Assembly: GCA_965200975.1 (NCBI GenBank)
Contig: OZ241740.1
Location: 2,232,001-2,296,000, forward strand
Direction: 5' to 3'
Length of the DNA: 64,000 bases
Origin: S5-327 sp965200975
Lineage (GTDB): Bacteria; Chloroflexota; Dehalococcoidia; Lucifugimonadales; Australimonadaceae
How positions within the stretch are numbered: position 1 is the first letter of the stretch; each line of letters opens with the position of its first letter. The translations under genes were made by a program, and so were the position numbers. The notes below the pieces were generated by a model. It made no database searches and was not told the origin of the DNA. It saw nothing but the letters and a program-made list of their open reading frames with translations. This document shows, piece by piece, positions 45,735-53,400 of this stretch.

Positions 45735-46124
45735 ATGGGCAAGCGCATAGGCATCGTAGGAACACGGTTCTCCGAACTCCACAGCCCTGAGTGGCGCCTC
45801 CACGTCAAGCGGATCATCGACTCCCTCCCGGACGACGCCGAGGTGGTGGTGAACGGCGCCCCGGGCGCCGACCGCGAGGCGTTCCGCCTCGCGGAAGAGC
45901 GCGGGCTCCACGTCGAAGCGCTGATGAGGGACGAGGACTACAGCGACCACAACACGCACTTCATCCGCCGCAACGACGCCGTCGTCGCGCAGGTCGAGGA
46001 GCTCTACGCCGTTTGGGACGGCATCAGCCCCGGCACCCGCCACGCGATCACCATCGCCAAGCACAAGGGCATCCCCGTCCACGTCGTCAACGCCCTCGAC
46101 GCCGACTGGCAACGCTTCAGCTAA
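45735..46124 (+). CDS. SLOG-superfamily Rossmann protein (DUF2493/YspA-like)
   Basis: A 129-aa protein: GIVGTRFSELHSPEWRLHVKRIIDSLP, VVVNGAPGADREAFRLAEERGLHVEAL, RRNDAVVAQVEELYAVWDGISPGTRHAITIAKHKGIPVHVV. This is the SLOG fold that binds nucleotides or nucleotide-derived ligands, related to DprA/LOG. Its role is unknown. It lies 63 bases after ffh and is followed by a repeat element and a terminator hairpin. Confidence 0.75.
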   Translation: MGKRIGIVGTRFSELHSPEWRLHVKRIIDSLPDDAEVVVNGAPGADREAFRLAEERGLHVEALMRDEDYSDHNTHFIRRNDAVVAQVEELYAVWDGISPGTRHAITIAKHKGIPVHVVNALDADWQRFS

Positions 46125-46270
46125 CCCCCGCCTATCGGCACGAGCGCTGCCGCGGGGGGCTGCCCGGGGCTGTCGCTCCCGGGGGCTGCCAGGGGGTCTG
46201 GGGGAGCGGACGCTCTCCCAGCTGCTGCGCAACCGCGGCGCCCGCCCATAGCAGCTCGGCGTTGCGCTCC
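46125..46270. repeat. partial copy of the dispersed inverted-end element
   Basis: GGCTGCCAGGGGGTCTGGGG, the GGGGGAGCGGACGCTCTCCC core and CAGCTGCTGCGCAACCGCGG occur at about 46183-46250; only one end of the element is present. Confidence 0.75.
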
Positions 46271-46281
46271 TGACGCAAAAG

Positions 46282-46321
46282 CAGCCTCAGCACCCTGATA
46301 GAATGCTGAGGCTGTTTTGTT
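46282..46321 (+). terminator. rho-independent terminator
   Basis: CAGCCTCAGCA (46282-46292) and TGCTGAGGCTG (46304-46314) pair over 11 bp around an 11-nt loop and are followed by TTTTGTT. It would end transcripts from ffh and the SLOG gene. A second copy lies at 46746-46784. Confidence 0.7.
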
Positions 46322-46323
46322 AC

Positions 46324-46417
46324 GGAGAGTGTTGCCCGTCGGACGGGACGAGGACTTGTCATTCCTCCGAGTGCAGGGCTAGCCCCCTGCATTGCGGTTC
46401 GACTCCGCCACTCTCCG
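46324..46417 (+). tRNA. class II tRNA-like gene with 8/4 acceptor/T-stem arrangement
   Basis: A 94-nt sequence folds as a long-variable-arm tRNA. Acceptor GGAGAGTG pairs with CACTCTCC over 8 bp (46324-46331 with 46409-46416), with G73 at 46417 and CCG rather than CCA next. The D stem is CCCG/CGGG (46335-46338 with 46344-46347) with GG in its small loop. The anticodon stem is GAGGA/TCCTC (46350-46354 with 46363-46367), with an 8-nt loop CTTGTCAT instead of 7. The variable arm is TGCAGGG/CCCTGCA. The T stem is only 4 bp, GCGG/CCGC, with a canonical TTCGACT loop. Eight plus four keeps the 12-bp acceptor branch. Amino acid identity cannot be assigned; G73 and the long arm point to Ser or Sec type. 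It may be an unusual functional tRNA or a decayed one. Confidence 0.5.
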
Positions 46418-46496
46418 CCGCCGCAATCAATTAGCATAGTAGGGTAGCTGGTTGACAACGTCAACTGCGCGGGATGCGCCTGCGCAGCCGTTCCGC

Positions 46497-46734
46497 GCCC
46501 CCCGGCTGCCAGGGGGTCTGGGGGAGCGCACGCTCTCCCAGCTGCTGCGCAACCGCCCCGCCCGCCCATAGCAGCTCCCTGCGCAACGCATGAGCGCTGT
46601 CTGCTGTTGGGGGCGGCGCCGCCTTGCCGGCACTCCCGGACGCTTGCCCAGAGCACGCCGGCTTGTCGACAACTCCCGGGAGAGAGTTCTCTCCCCCGGA
46701 CCCCCTCGTTGTTGCTTCTCCCGGCATGCGCTGT
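46497..46734. repeat. complete inverted-end element lying between the two halves of a duplication
   Basis: From GGCTGCCAGGGGGTCTGGGG near 46500 to CCGGACCCCCTCGTTGTTG near 46714. The left core reads GGGGGAGCGCACGCTCTCCC (one change); the right arm is GGGAGAGAGTTCTCTCCCCC. It has the interior GAGCGCTGTCTGCTG common to the other copies and encodes nothing recognisable. Confidence 0.8.
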
Positions 46735-46888
46735 TGACGCAAAAGCAGCCTCAGCACCCTGATAGAAATGCTGAGGCTGTTTTGTTACGGAGCCCGTCGG
46801 ACGGGACGAGGACTGACACTCCTGGATGGATGGTAGGGTAGCTGGTTGACAACGTCAACTGCGCGGGATGCGCCTGCGCAGCCGTTCC
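46735..46888 (+). repeat. duplicated block, copy 2, with truncated tRNA-like remnant
   Basis: Repeats the terminator hairpin (46735-46792), then CCCGTCGGACGGGACGAGG (D and anticodon 5' arms of the tRNA-like gene, 46793-46814). It lacks most of the acceptor 5' strand, the variable arm and the T arm, and rejoins copy 1 at the 56-bp segment (46833-46888). The remnant cannot form a cloverleaf. Confidence 0.8.
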
Positions 46889-46898
46889 ACGCCCTGCC

Positions 46899-47888
46899 CT
46901 AGCGGTCGGGGTAGCTTGGCGAGTTGCCCATTCCGAAGCGTTCGATCTCCTCGTCTGTGCCGTCCCATGAGGCGATGGCGTCGACCGCCTCGCGCTGCTC
47001 GCGGGTGAGCTCCCAGTCGCAGGCGGCGGCGTTGGCGGCGACCTGCTCCGCCGTCATGGCGCCGGCGATGACGGAGCTAACGGCGGGGTGGGCGAGCAGC
47101 CACGCGAACGCGAGCTCGAGCAGCGAGCGTCCGTGCTCGTTGGCGAAGGCGTCGAGCTGCGAGAGCGTCGCGCGGGCGCGCTCGTCGCCCTGCAGCTGGC
47201 CGACCATGCGTCGGGCGCTGCTGGGCGTCTCGGCTGCGGCGGCGTACTTTCCGGTGAGCCATCCGCCCGCGAGCGGGAAGTAGGGGAGGAAGCCGATGTT
47301 GTGCTCGGTGCAGTACGGCAGCAGCTCGAGCTCGACCTGGCGGCGCATCACGTTGTAGTAGTTCTGGGACGACACGAACGGCGCCCATCCGCGGTCGAGG
47401 GCGGCGCGGTCGGCGTCGGCGTGGCGCCATCCTGAGTAGTTGCACTCGCCGATGTAGCGCGCCTTCCCCTCGGTTACGAGGTCGTTCAGGGGGCCGAGGT
47501 ACTCCTCGTGCGGCACTCCGTAGGGGATAAAGTGGATCTGGTAGAGGTCGATGACGTCGGTCTGGAGCTTCGAGAGGCTCTCCTCGACGTTACGGACGAT
47601 GCGGTCGCGGGGCGACTCGCCGGGTTCGAGTCCGTTGAGGTTGAACTTGGTGGCGATGACGGCCTGATCGCGTTTGCCCTTGAGGGCCTCGCCGATGTGG
47701 ACTTCGCTCTGGCCTCCGCCGTAGATGTTGGCGGTGTCGATGAGGTTGATGCTGGCGTCGAGGCAGGCGTCGATAACGCGTCGGCTGTCGGCGTGGTCGG
47801 TGATGCGCTGGGGGTTGCCGAAGTTGTTCGTGCCGAGTCCGATGACCGACACCTCAAGGTCGCTGGCGCCAAGTTTGCGGTACAGCAT
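46899..47888 (-). CDS. aldo/keto reductase
   Basis: A 329-aa (beta/alpha)8 NAD(P)H oxidoreductase. Catalytic tetrad: Asp and Tyr in LIDTANIYGGGQSE, Lys in VIATKFNLNG and His in LYQIHFIPYG; the cofactor end is AHPAVSSVIAGAMTAEQVAAN. ATG 47888 has GGAGG nine bases upstream. It reduces aldehydes or ketones, substrate unknown. It lies 110 bases downstream of the fused dehydrogenase gene, in the same direction. Confidence 0.93.
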   Translation of the reverse strand: MLYRKLGASDLEVSVIGLGTNNFGNPQRITDHADSRRVIDACLDASINLIDTANIYGGGQSEVHIGEALKGKRDQAVIATKFNLNGLEPGESPRDRIVRNVEESLSKLQTDVIDLYQIHFIPYGVPHEEYLGPLNDLVTEGKARYIGECNYSGWRHADADRAALDRGWAPFVSSQNYYNVMRRQVELELLPYCTEHNIGFLPYFPLAGGWLTGKYAAAAETPSSARRMVGQLQGDERARATLSQLDAFANEHGRSLLELAFAWLLAHPAVSSVIAGAMTAEQVAANAAACDWELTREQREAVDAIASWDGTDEEIERFGMGNSPSYPDR

Positions 47889-47998
47889 GCGTCCTCCGTG
47901 GGCGGGGTGTAGGGGGCGACGGCCATAGTAGCCCCCGCAAGCGCCGCTTGGCAAAGGGGGGCGGGTGGGGGCGACGGCAAAGAGGCGCCGCCCCTCCC

Positions 47999-49852
47999 CT
48001 ACCCGCCCCGCCGAACCTCGACGCCGGCGGCCTCCTCGTAGAGGGTGACGGCTTTGGCGGGGTCGCCGGGGCCGAGGCCGGCGGCTACCCCACGCCGCCA
48101 GACGTCCTCGACGACCTCGCGGAGCGTCAGGCGGAGGCCGGCCTGCTGCGCGAGCGCGCCCATCATCTGCTGTCCGCGCACGTGGCCGGCGAGGCGCGAG
48201 GTCTGCGCGAAGTTCCGGTCGAGTATCTTCGGGCCGATGCGGTTTATCTGGCGCGTGGCGGCGGACGCGGTGCGCATCACCTCGAAGAGCGCTCCGACGT
48301 CCATTCCTAGCTTGGCGGCGAGCACGAACGCCTCCATAACGCCGATCTGGTAGGCGTCGGCGGTCATGTTGTTCATCAGCTTGGCGAGGTTGCCGCTGCC
48401 GACAGGGCCGAGCAGCGCGGCGTAGGCGCTTACGGCGCCGAGCAGCGGACGGACGCGCTCGAACGCGGCGGAGTCGCCGCCGGCCATCACGGTCAGCTTG
48501 CCGTCCCACGCCACCTGTCCCGTGCCGGAGACGGGCGCGTCGAGGTAGTCGACGCCGCGCTCGGCGCAGGAGTCGGCGAGCTCGCGGGCGAACTCCGGGC
48601 TCACGGTTGAGTGGTCGAGCACGACGGCGCCGCGGCTGGCGGTCGTCAGCACGCCGTCCTCGCCGCGCACTACGAGGTCGATCACGTCCTCTCCCGCCAG
48701 ACAGAGGACGATGACGTCGGCGCCGGCGGCGGCGTGGGCGGGAGTCCTGCCGTCCGCGGCGCCCATAGCGACGAGCTCCTGCACCTTCCCCTGGCTCCGG
48801 TTGACGACGGCGACGTCGAACCCCGCCTTGACGAGGTTCTCGGCGATGGGGCGTCCCATCATGCCGAGTCCGATGAAAGCGATCTTGAGGCGCCCGCCCT
48901 GCCCTGCCCCCTGAGCGCCCTCCTCGCTCGCCGCGCGGCGGCCCGCTCCCGTCTCTCCTTCCCGGAGGTCGCCTGCGACCTCGACGCCCGCCTCGCGCTC
49001 GAGGACGCGGATCGCCTCGCTGGAGTCGGCGGCGGCCAGCCCCTCATCGGCGGCGCGGACCCAGAAGTCGCGCGCGGCGTTGCGGAGCGGCAGGTCGAGG
49101 CCGACCTGGTCGATGAGCCATTGCGTGTGCGTCTGGTCCTTGACGTTCGTCGACACGTAGGTCGTCTGCGTAAACGAGCGGTCGAGCACTTTGGGGACGA
49201 GGCGTTCGAGCTGGCGGCTGGCGGCTGAGGCGCGGCGCAGCGTCTCGAAGAGCGCGGGGCAGTCCATGCCAAGCTTGGCGGCGAGGACGAACGTCTCCAT
49301 CACGGCGACGAGGTTGATGTCCTTAACCATATTGTTGATGAGCTTGGCCATGTTGCCACTGCCGACCGGGCCGAGGCGCAAGGCGTTGGCCGACACCGCG
49401 TCGAGCAGCGGACGGACGCGCTCGAACGCCTCGGGGTCGCCGCCGGCCATCACGGTGAGCTTGCCGTCCCACGCCACCTGTCCGGATCCGGAGACGGGAG
49501 CGTCGAGGTAGGCGGCGCCGCGCTCGGCGCATGCCTGCTCCATGCGCTGCGCGAACTCCGGGTGAACGGTGGAGTGGTCGAGCACGACAGCGCCGGGGCG
49601 AATGGCGGAGAGGACGCCGTCATCGCCGAGCAGCACACGCTCGACGATGTCGTCCTCGACGAGGCAGAGCGCGACGACCTCGGCGTCGCGGGCGGCGTCG
49701 GCGGGGCTGGCGCCGGGCGCAGCTCCGAGGGCGACGAGCTCTTGCACTTTCCCCTGGCTACGGTTGACGACGGTCACGTCGTGTCCGGCCTTGACGAGAT
49801 TGACGGCGATGGGTTTGCCCATCATGCCCAGTCCGATGAACCCGATACGCAT
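47999..49852 (-). CDS. head-to-tail fused 3-hydroxyisobutyrate/tartronate-semialdehyde-type dehydrogenases
   Basis: One 617-aa frame encodes two complete beta-hydroxyacid dehydrogenases. Unit 1 (about 1-300) has MRIGFIGLGMMGKPIAVNLVKAGHDVTVVNRS, APVSGSGQVAWDGKLTVMAGG and the catalytic lysine in GSGNMAKLINNMV. Unit 2 (about 325-617) starts LKIAFIGLGMMGRPIAENLVKAGFDVAVVNRS, with APVSGTGQVAWDGKLTVMAGG and GSGNLAKLMNNMT. A charged Glu/Gly/Arg linker of about 25 residues joins them. Both units keep cofactor and catalytic motifs. The ordinary enzyme is about 295 aa and oligomeric. AGGAGG precedes ATG 49852. Confidence 0.92.
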   Translation of the reverse strand: MRIGFIGLGMMGKPIAVNLVKAGHDVTVVNRSQGKVQELVALGAAPGASPADAARDAEVVALCLVEDDIVERVLLGDDGVLSAIRPGAVVLDHSTVHPEFAQRMEQACAERGAAYLDAPVSGSGQVAWDGKLTVMAGGDPEAFERVRPLLDAVSANALRLGPVGSGNMAKLINNMVKDINLVAVMETFVLAAKLGMDCPALFETLRRASAASRQLERLVPKVLDRSFTQTTYVSTNVKDQTHTQWLIDQVGLDLPLRNAARDFWVRAADEGLAAADSSEAIRVLEREAGVEVAGDLREGETGAGRRAASEEGAQGAGQGGRLKIAFIGLGMMGRPIAENLVKAGFDVAVVNRSQGKVQELVAMGAADGRTPAHAAAGADVIVLCLAGEDVIDLVVRGEDGVLTTASRGAVVLDHSTVSPEFARELADSCAERGVDYLDAPVSGTGQVAWDGKLTVMAGGDSAAFERVRPLLGAVSAYAALLGPVGSGNLAKLMNNMTADAYQIGVMEAFVLAAKLGMDVGALFEVMRTASAATRQINRIGPKILDRNFAQTSRLAGHVRGQQMMGALAQQAGLRLTLREVVEDVWRRGVAAGLGPGDPAKAVTLYEEAAGVEVRRGG

Positions 49853-49882
49853 TGGGGACGCCTCCTAGGTTGAGCGGCGATG

Positions 49883-50404
49883 CTATTGGGCCAGGTCGAG
49901 CAGACCTCTCAGCAAGGCGACGTCGTGCTCGTCCTTTGGCCGTAACGGCCTGCCGGTCGCTTCGCCGAAGTACGCCTCTTTCGTCCGCATCTGCTCGAGC
50001 GCGCCAATGACCGGGAGCCGGACGCCGTTTAGAGCGCCTTCGCAACGGAAGGCGTCCTCGGCCCACGGGAACCGCGAGAATACACCAGGCGTGACTATAT
50101 CGCCGCGCGCGTCCCGCTCGATGTAGACCATGCTGAGCAGCCCGGCGTCCGTGTCGAAGTCGGCCCGGAACACGGGGTGGTCGCCGGGCCGCTCCCGGTA
50201 GCCAAGGCCGCCGACCAGGCTGCGGATGCGCGCGATGTCTTGCCTCCAGACAACGAACTCGATGTCGCTATGAGGTCGAGTGACGTAGCCGACGAGGAAG
50301 TCCACGCCCCAGCCGCCGAATAGCCAGTGGTCGACGCAGGCCTCGCTCAAGAGGGCATGCGCCTGCTTGATAACGGCAAGCTGTTGCGCCGCAACGGCAT
50401 CCAC
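49883..50404 (-). CDS. nucleotidyltransferase-like protein, aminoglycoside-2''-adenylyltransferase family
   Basis: A 173-aa protein with CVDHWLFGGWGVDFLVGYVTRPHSDIEFVVW, the ANT(2'')-type nucleotidyltransferase core in which DxD reads DIE, followed by VFRADFDTDAGLLSMVYIERD and EAYFGEATGRPLRPKDEHDVALL. Whether it acts on aminoglycosides is doubtful; many such environmental proteins have unknown substrates. GTG 50404 is chosen because TATACT lies seven bases upstream and the frame further back is non-protein-like. It precedes the fused dehydrogenase by 30 bases and diverges from lhr. Confidence 0.72.
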   Translation of the reverse strand: MDAVAAQQLAVIKQAHALLSEACVDHWLFGGWGVDFLVGYVTRPHSDIEFVVWRQDIARIRSLVGGLGYRERPGDHPVFRADFDTDAGLLSMVYIERDARGDIVTPGVFSRFPWAEDAFRCEGALNGVRLPVIGALEQMRTKEAYFGEATGRPLRPKDEHDVALLRGLLDLAQ

Positions 50405-50411
50405 AGCGCGC

Positions 50412-50417
50412 AGTATA
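50412..50417 (-). promoter_or_regulatory. -10 box of probable leaderless nucleotidyltransferase mRNA
   Basis: TATACT on the minus strand ends seven bases before GTG 50404; no Shine-Dalgarno. Confidence 0.45.
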
Positions 50418-50479
50418 CGAACCGCGCCCCGCTTATGGGCGTGACAGCGCCCCCTCGCGTGAATGGCGGACCCCTCTGC

Positions 50480-50485
50480 TAACCT
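50480..50485 (+). promoter_or_regulatory. extended -10 box of probable leaderless lhr mRNA
   Basis: TGC followed by TAACCT (TGnTANNNT), then six bases and GTG 50492. It lies 63 bases from the divergent -10 of the nucleotidyltransferase. Confidence 0.4.
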
Positions 50486-50491
50486 TGGGCG

Positions 50492-53400
50492 GTGGCCATC
50501 GAGAACTTTCACCCCATCGTGCGCGCGTGGTTCGAGCGGCGGTTCGGGACGCCCACGGAAGCGCAGGCGCGGGGCTGGCCGGCGATCGCGTCGGGGCGGC
50601 ACACGCTCATCGCCGCGCCCACCGGCTCCGGCAAGACGCTCGCGGCGTTCCTCATCAGCCTCGATATGCTCGTAAAGCAGGCGTTCGCGAACGGCGGCGA
50701 GCTGCCCGACGCAACGCAGATCGTGTACGTGTCGCCCCTGAAAGCGCTGGCGAACGACATTCAGCGGAACCTCGTCGAGCCGCTGGAGGAGATCCGCGCC
50801 GTAGCGGAAGAGGCGGGGACGCCGCTGCCCGAGGTGCGCATCGCTGTCCGCACCGGGGACACGCCGCAACGAGAGCGGACGCTCCACGCGCGCAAGCCTC
50901 CGCACGTGCTCATCACCACCCCTGAGTCGCTCTACATCCTGCTGACTTCCGAGCGGGGCCGCTACGCGCTGAAGAGCGCGAATACGCTGATTCTCGACGA
51001 ACTGCACGCGGTGGCCCCGAACAAGCGGGGGGCGCACCTGTCGCTGTCGGTCGAACGGCTATGCCGGCTTGCCGGACAGCCGGTTACGCGCATCGGGTTA
51101 TCAGCGACGCAGAAGCCCATCGACGAGATGGGCAGGTTCCTGACCGGGGCTGTCCGCTCCTCTGCAGCCGGAGAGGACGCCGTAATCGTCGACGCCGGAC
51201 GCAGGCGGACGATGGACCTGGCGATAGAGATGCCGCACGGCTTCGAGCTCGGGCCTATCGCAACCCATGAGCAGTGGGCGCAGACGCTCGATCAGATTGC
51301 GGAGCTGGCGAATGAGCACCGCGCGACGCTCGTGTTCGTGAACACGCGACGCCTGGTCGAGCGGGTGGCGCACCTGCTCTCCGAACGACTCGGCGATGAG
51401 AACGTGGCGGCGCATCACGGCTCGCTCTCGCGGGAGACGCGGTTCGACGCTGAGCAGCGGCTGAAAGAGGGCAGGCTCAAGGTCTGCGTCGCAACGGCGT
51501 CGCTGGAGCTAGGGATCGACATCGGAGACGTCGACCTCGTGTGCCAGATTGCGTCGCCGCGCAACATCGGTGTGGCGCTGCAGCGAGTGGGACGGTCCGG
51601 GCACTTTCGGGGCGGCACGCCCAAGGGGCGCTTCTTCCCGCTCACGCGCGACGAACTCGTCGAGACGGCTGCGCTGTTCCGCGCAGTGCGCAGGGGCGAG
51701 CTCGACGCGCTCGCCATTCCCCCGTGGCCGCTGGACGTGCTGGCGCAGCAGATCGTCGCCGCATGCGTCGTCGAGGAGTGGGGCGAGGATGACCTGTACG
51801 CGCTGCTCACTCGCGCATATCCGTACCGCGAGCTGCCGCGGGAGCAGTTCGACGCCGTCATCGCAATGCTGTCGGACGGGGTAGCGAACCGATGGGGGCG
51901 AAGCGCAGCGTACCTGCACCGCGACGGCGTCAATCAGCGGGTGAAGGCGCGGCGGGGAGCGCGCCTCGCTGCAATCGCCAACGGCGGCGCCATCCCCGAT
52001 ACGGCGGACTACCTCGTTATCGCCGAGCCGGAAGGCGGCATGGTCGGCACGGTGCACGAAGACTTCGCCATCGAGAGCATGGCGGGAGACGTATTCCTGC
52101 TGGGCAATACGCCCTGGAAGATCCGGCGCATCGAGTCGGGAACGGTGCGCGTGGAGGAGACGCACGGCCAATCGCCGACCATACCGTTCTGGATTGGGGA
52201 GGCGCCGGGGCGAACCCTCGAACTCTCCGCCGAAGTATCGGCCCTCCGGCGCGATGTGGACGAGCGCCTCCACGCCCGTGAGACCGCCGTCGCGCTGGTG
52301 ATGGAAGGCAGCGTGTCGAGAGAGGCCGCCGATCAGATAGTGGCGTACATCGAAGAAGGCAAGCGCGTGCTGGGCATTGTGCCGACGCGGGAAAAGCTGG
52401 CGGCGGAGCGATTCTTCGACGAGGCTGGAGGCATGCAGCTGGTGGTGCACTCTCCCTGGGGCTCGCGCATCAACCGCGCGTGGGGGCTGGCGCTGCGCAA
52501 ACGTTTCTGCGCCGGATTCGACTTCGAGCTGCAGGCGGCCGCCACCGACGAAGGAATCAACATATCGCTCGGGCCGCAGCATTCGTTTCCGGTCGAAGAC
52601 GCGTTCCGCTATCTGAAGCCGGCCACAGCGCGCGACGTTCTGCTGCAGGCGGTGTTGCAGTCGCCCGTCTTTCCGCTTCGCTGGCGGTGGACAGCCTCAC
52701 GGTCGCTGTCGCTTCTGCGGCAGGCGGGCGGAAAGCGGACGCCGGCGCCGATCCAGCGCATGCGCTCCGACGATCTGCTCGCAGCAGTCTTTCCCGCTGC
52801 GGCGGCGTGCCAGGACAACGCTCCTCCCGGCGGCGCGATCGAACCGCCCGACCATCCGCTCGTGTTCGAGACCCTGCGCGACTGCCTGACGGAAGCGCTC
52901 GACGCCGAAGGAATGACGCAGGTGCTGCAGGGCATCGAGACAGGCGCAATCGAGGTGTTCGGCAAGGACACCGTACAGCCCTCGGCGTTCTCGCACCAAG
53001 TGCTGAACGCAATGCCGTACGCGTTCCTCGACGATGCGCCGCTCGAAGAGCGACGCGCCCGCGCGGTGACTCTGCGGCGCGCCCTGCCGGAAGACGCCCG
53101 CGACCTCGGAGCGCTCAGCCCCGACTCCATCGCGGAGGAGGAGTCCTACGCATGGCCGGCCATCCGCGACGCCGACGAGATGCACGACGCCTTGCTGTCG
53201 CTCGTTGTGCTGGCCGACGGCGATTTCGCGGCGCATGCCGCAGAGCCGGAGGACTGGCGCGGCTGGCTGGCGGAGCTCGCAGCGGCGGGGCGGGCGTTCA
53301 CGCTCGCGACGGGAGAGCCGCGCATCTGGTTCGCCGCGGAGCGCTCAGGCGTCGTGTTCGCCGCTTACGGCCCGGAGGCGGCGGAGAGCCCGACGGCGCA

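Larger units (their letters stand above)
46271..46494 (+). repeat. duplicated block, copy 1 (full)
   Basis: A 224-bp block of three parts: a terminator hairpin (46271-46327), the tRNA-like sequence (46324-46417) and a 56-bp segment (46439-46494) with TTGACAACGTCAA and a GCGC-rich inverted repeat. Hairpin and 56-bp segment recur at 46735-46888. Confidence 0.85.

Noticed and set aside
46324..46417. Calling the tRNA-like gene selC or tRNA-Ser outright
   Set aside because: The anticodon loop has 8 nt and no anticodon can be set with U33 in place; the D arm does not form the 6-bp stem of bacterial selC.
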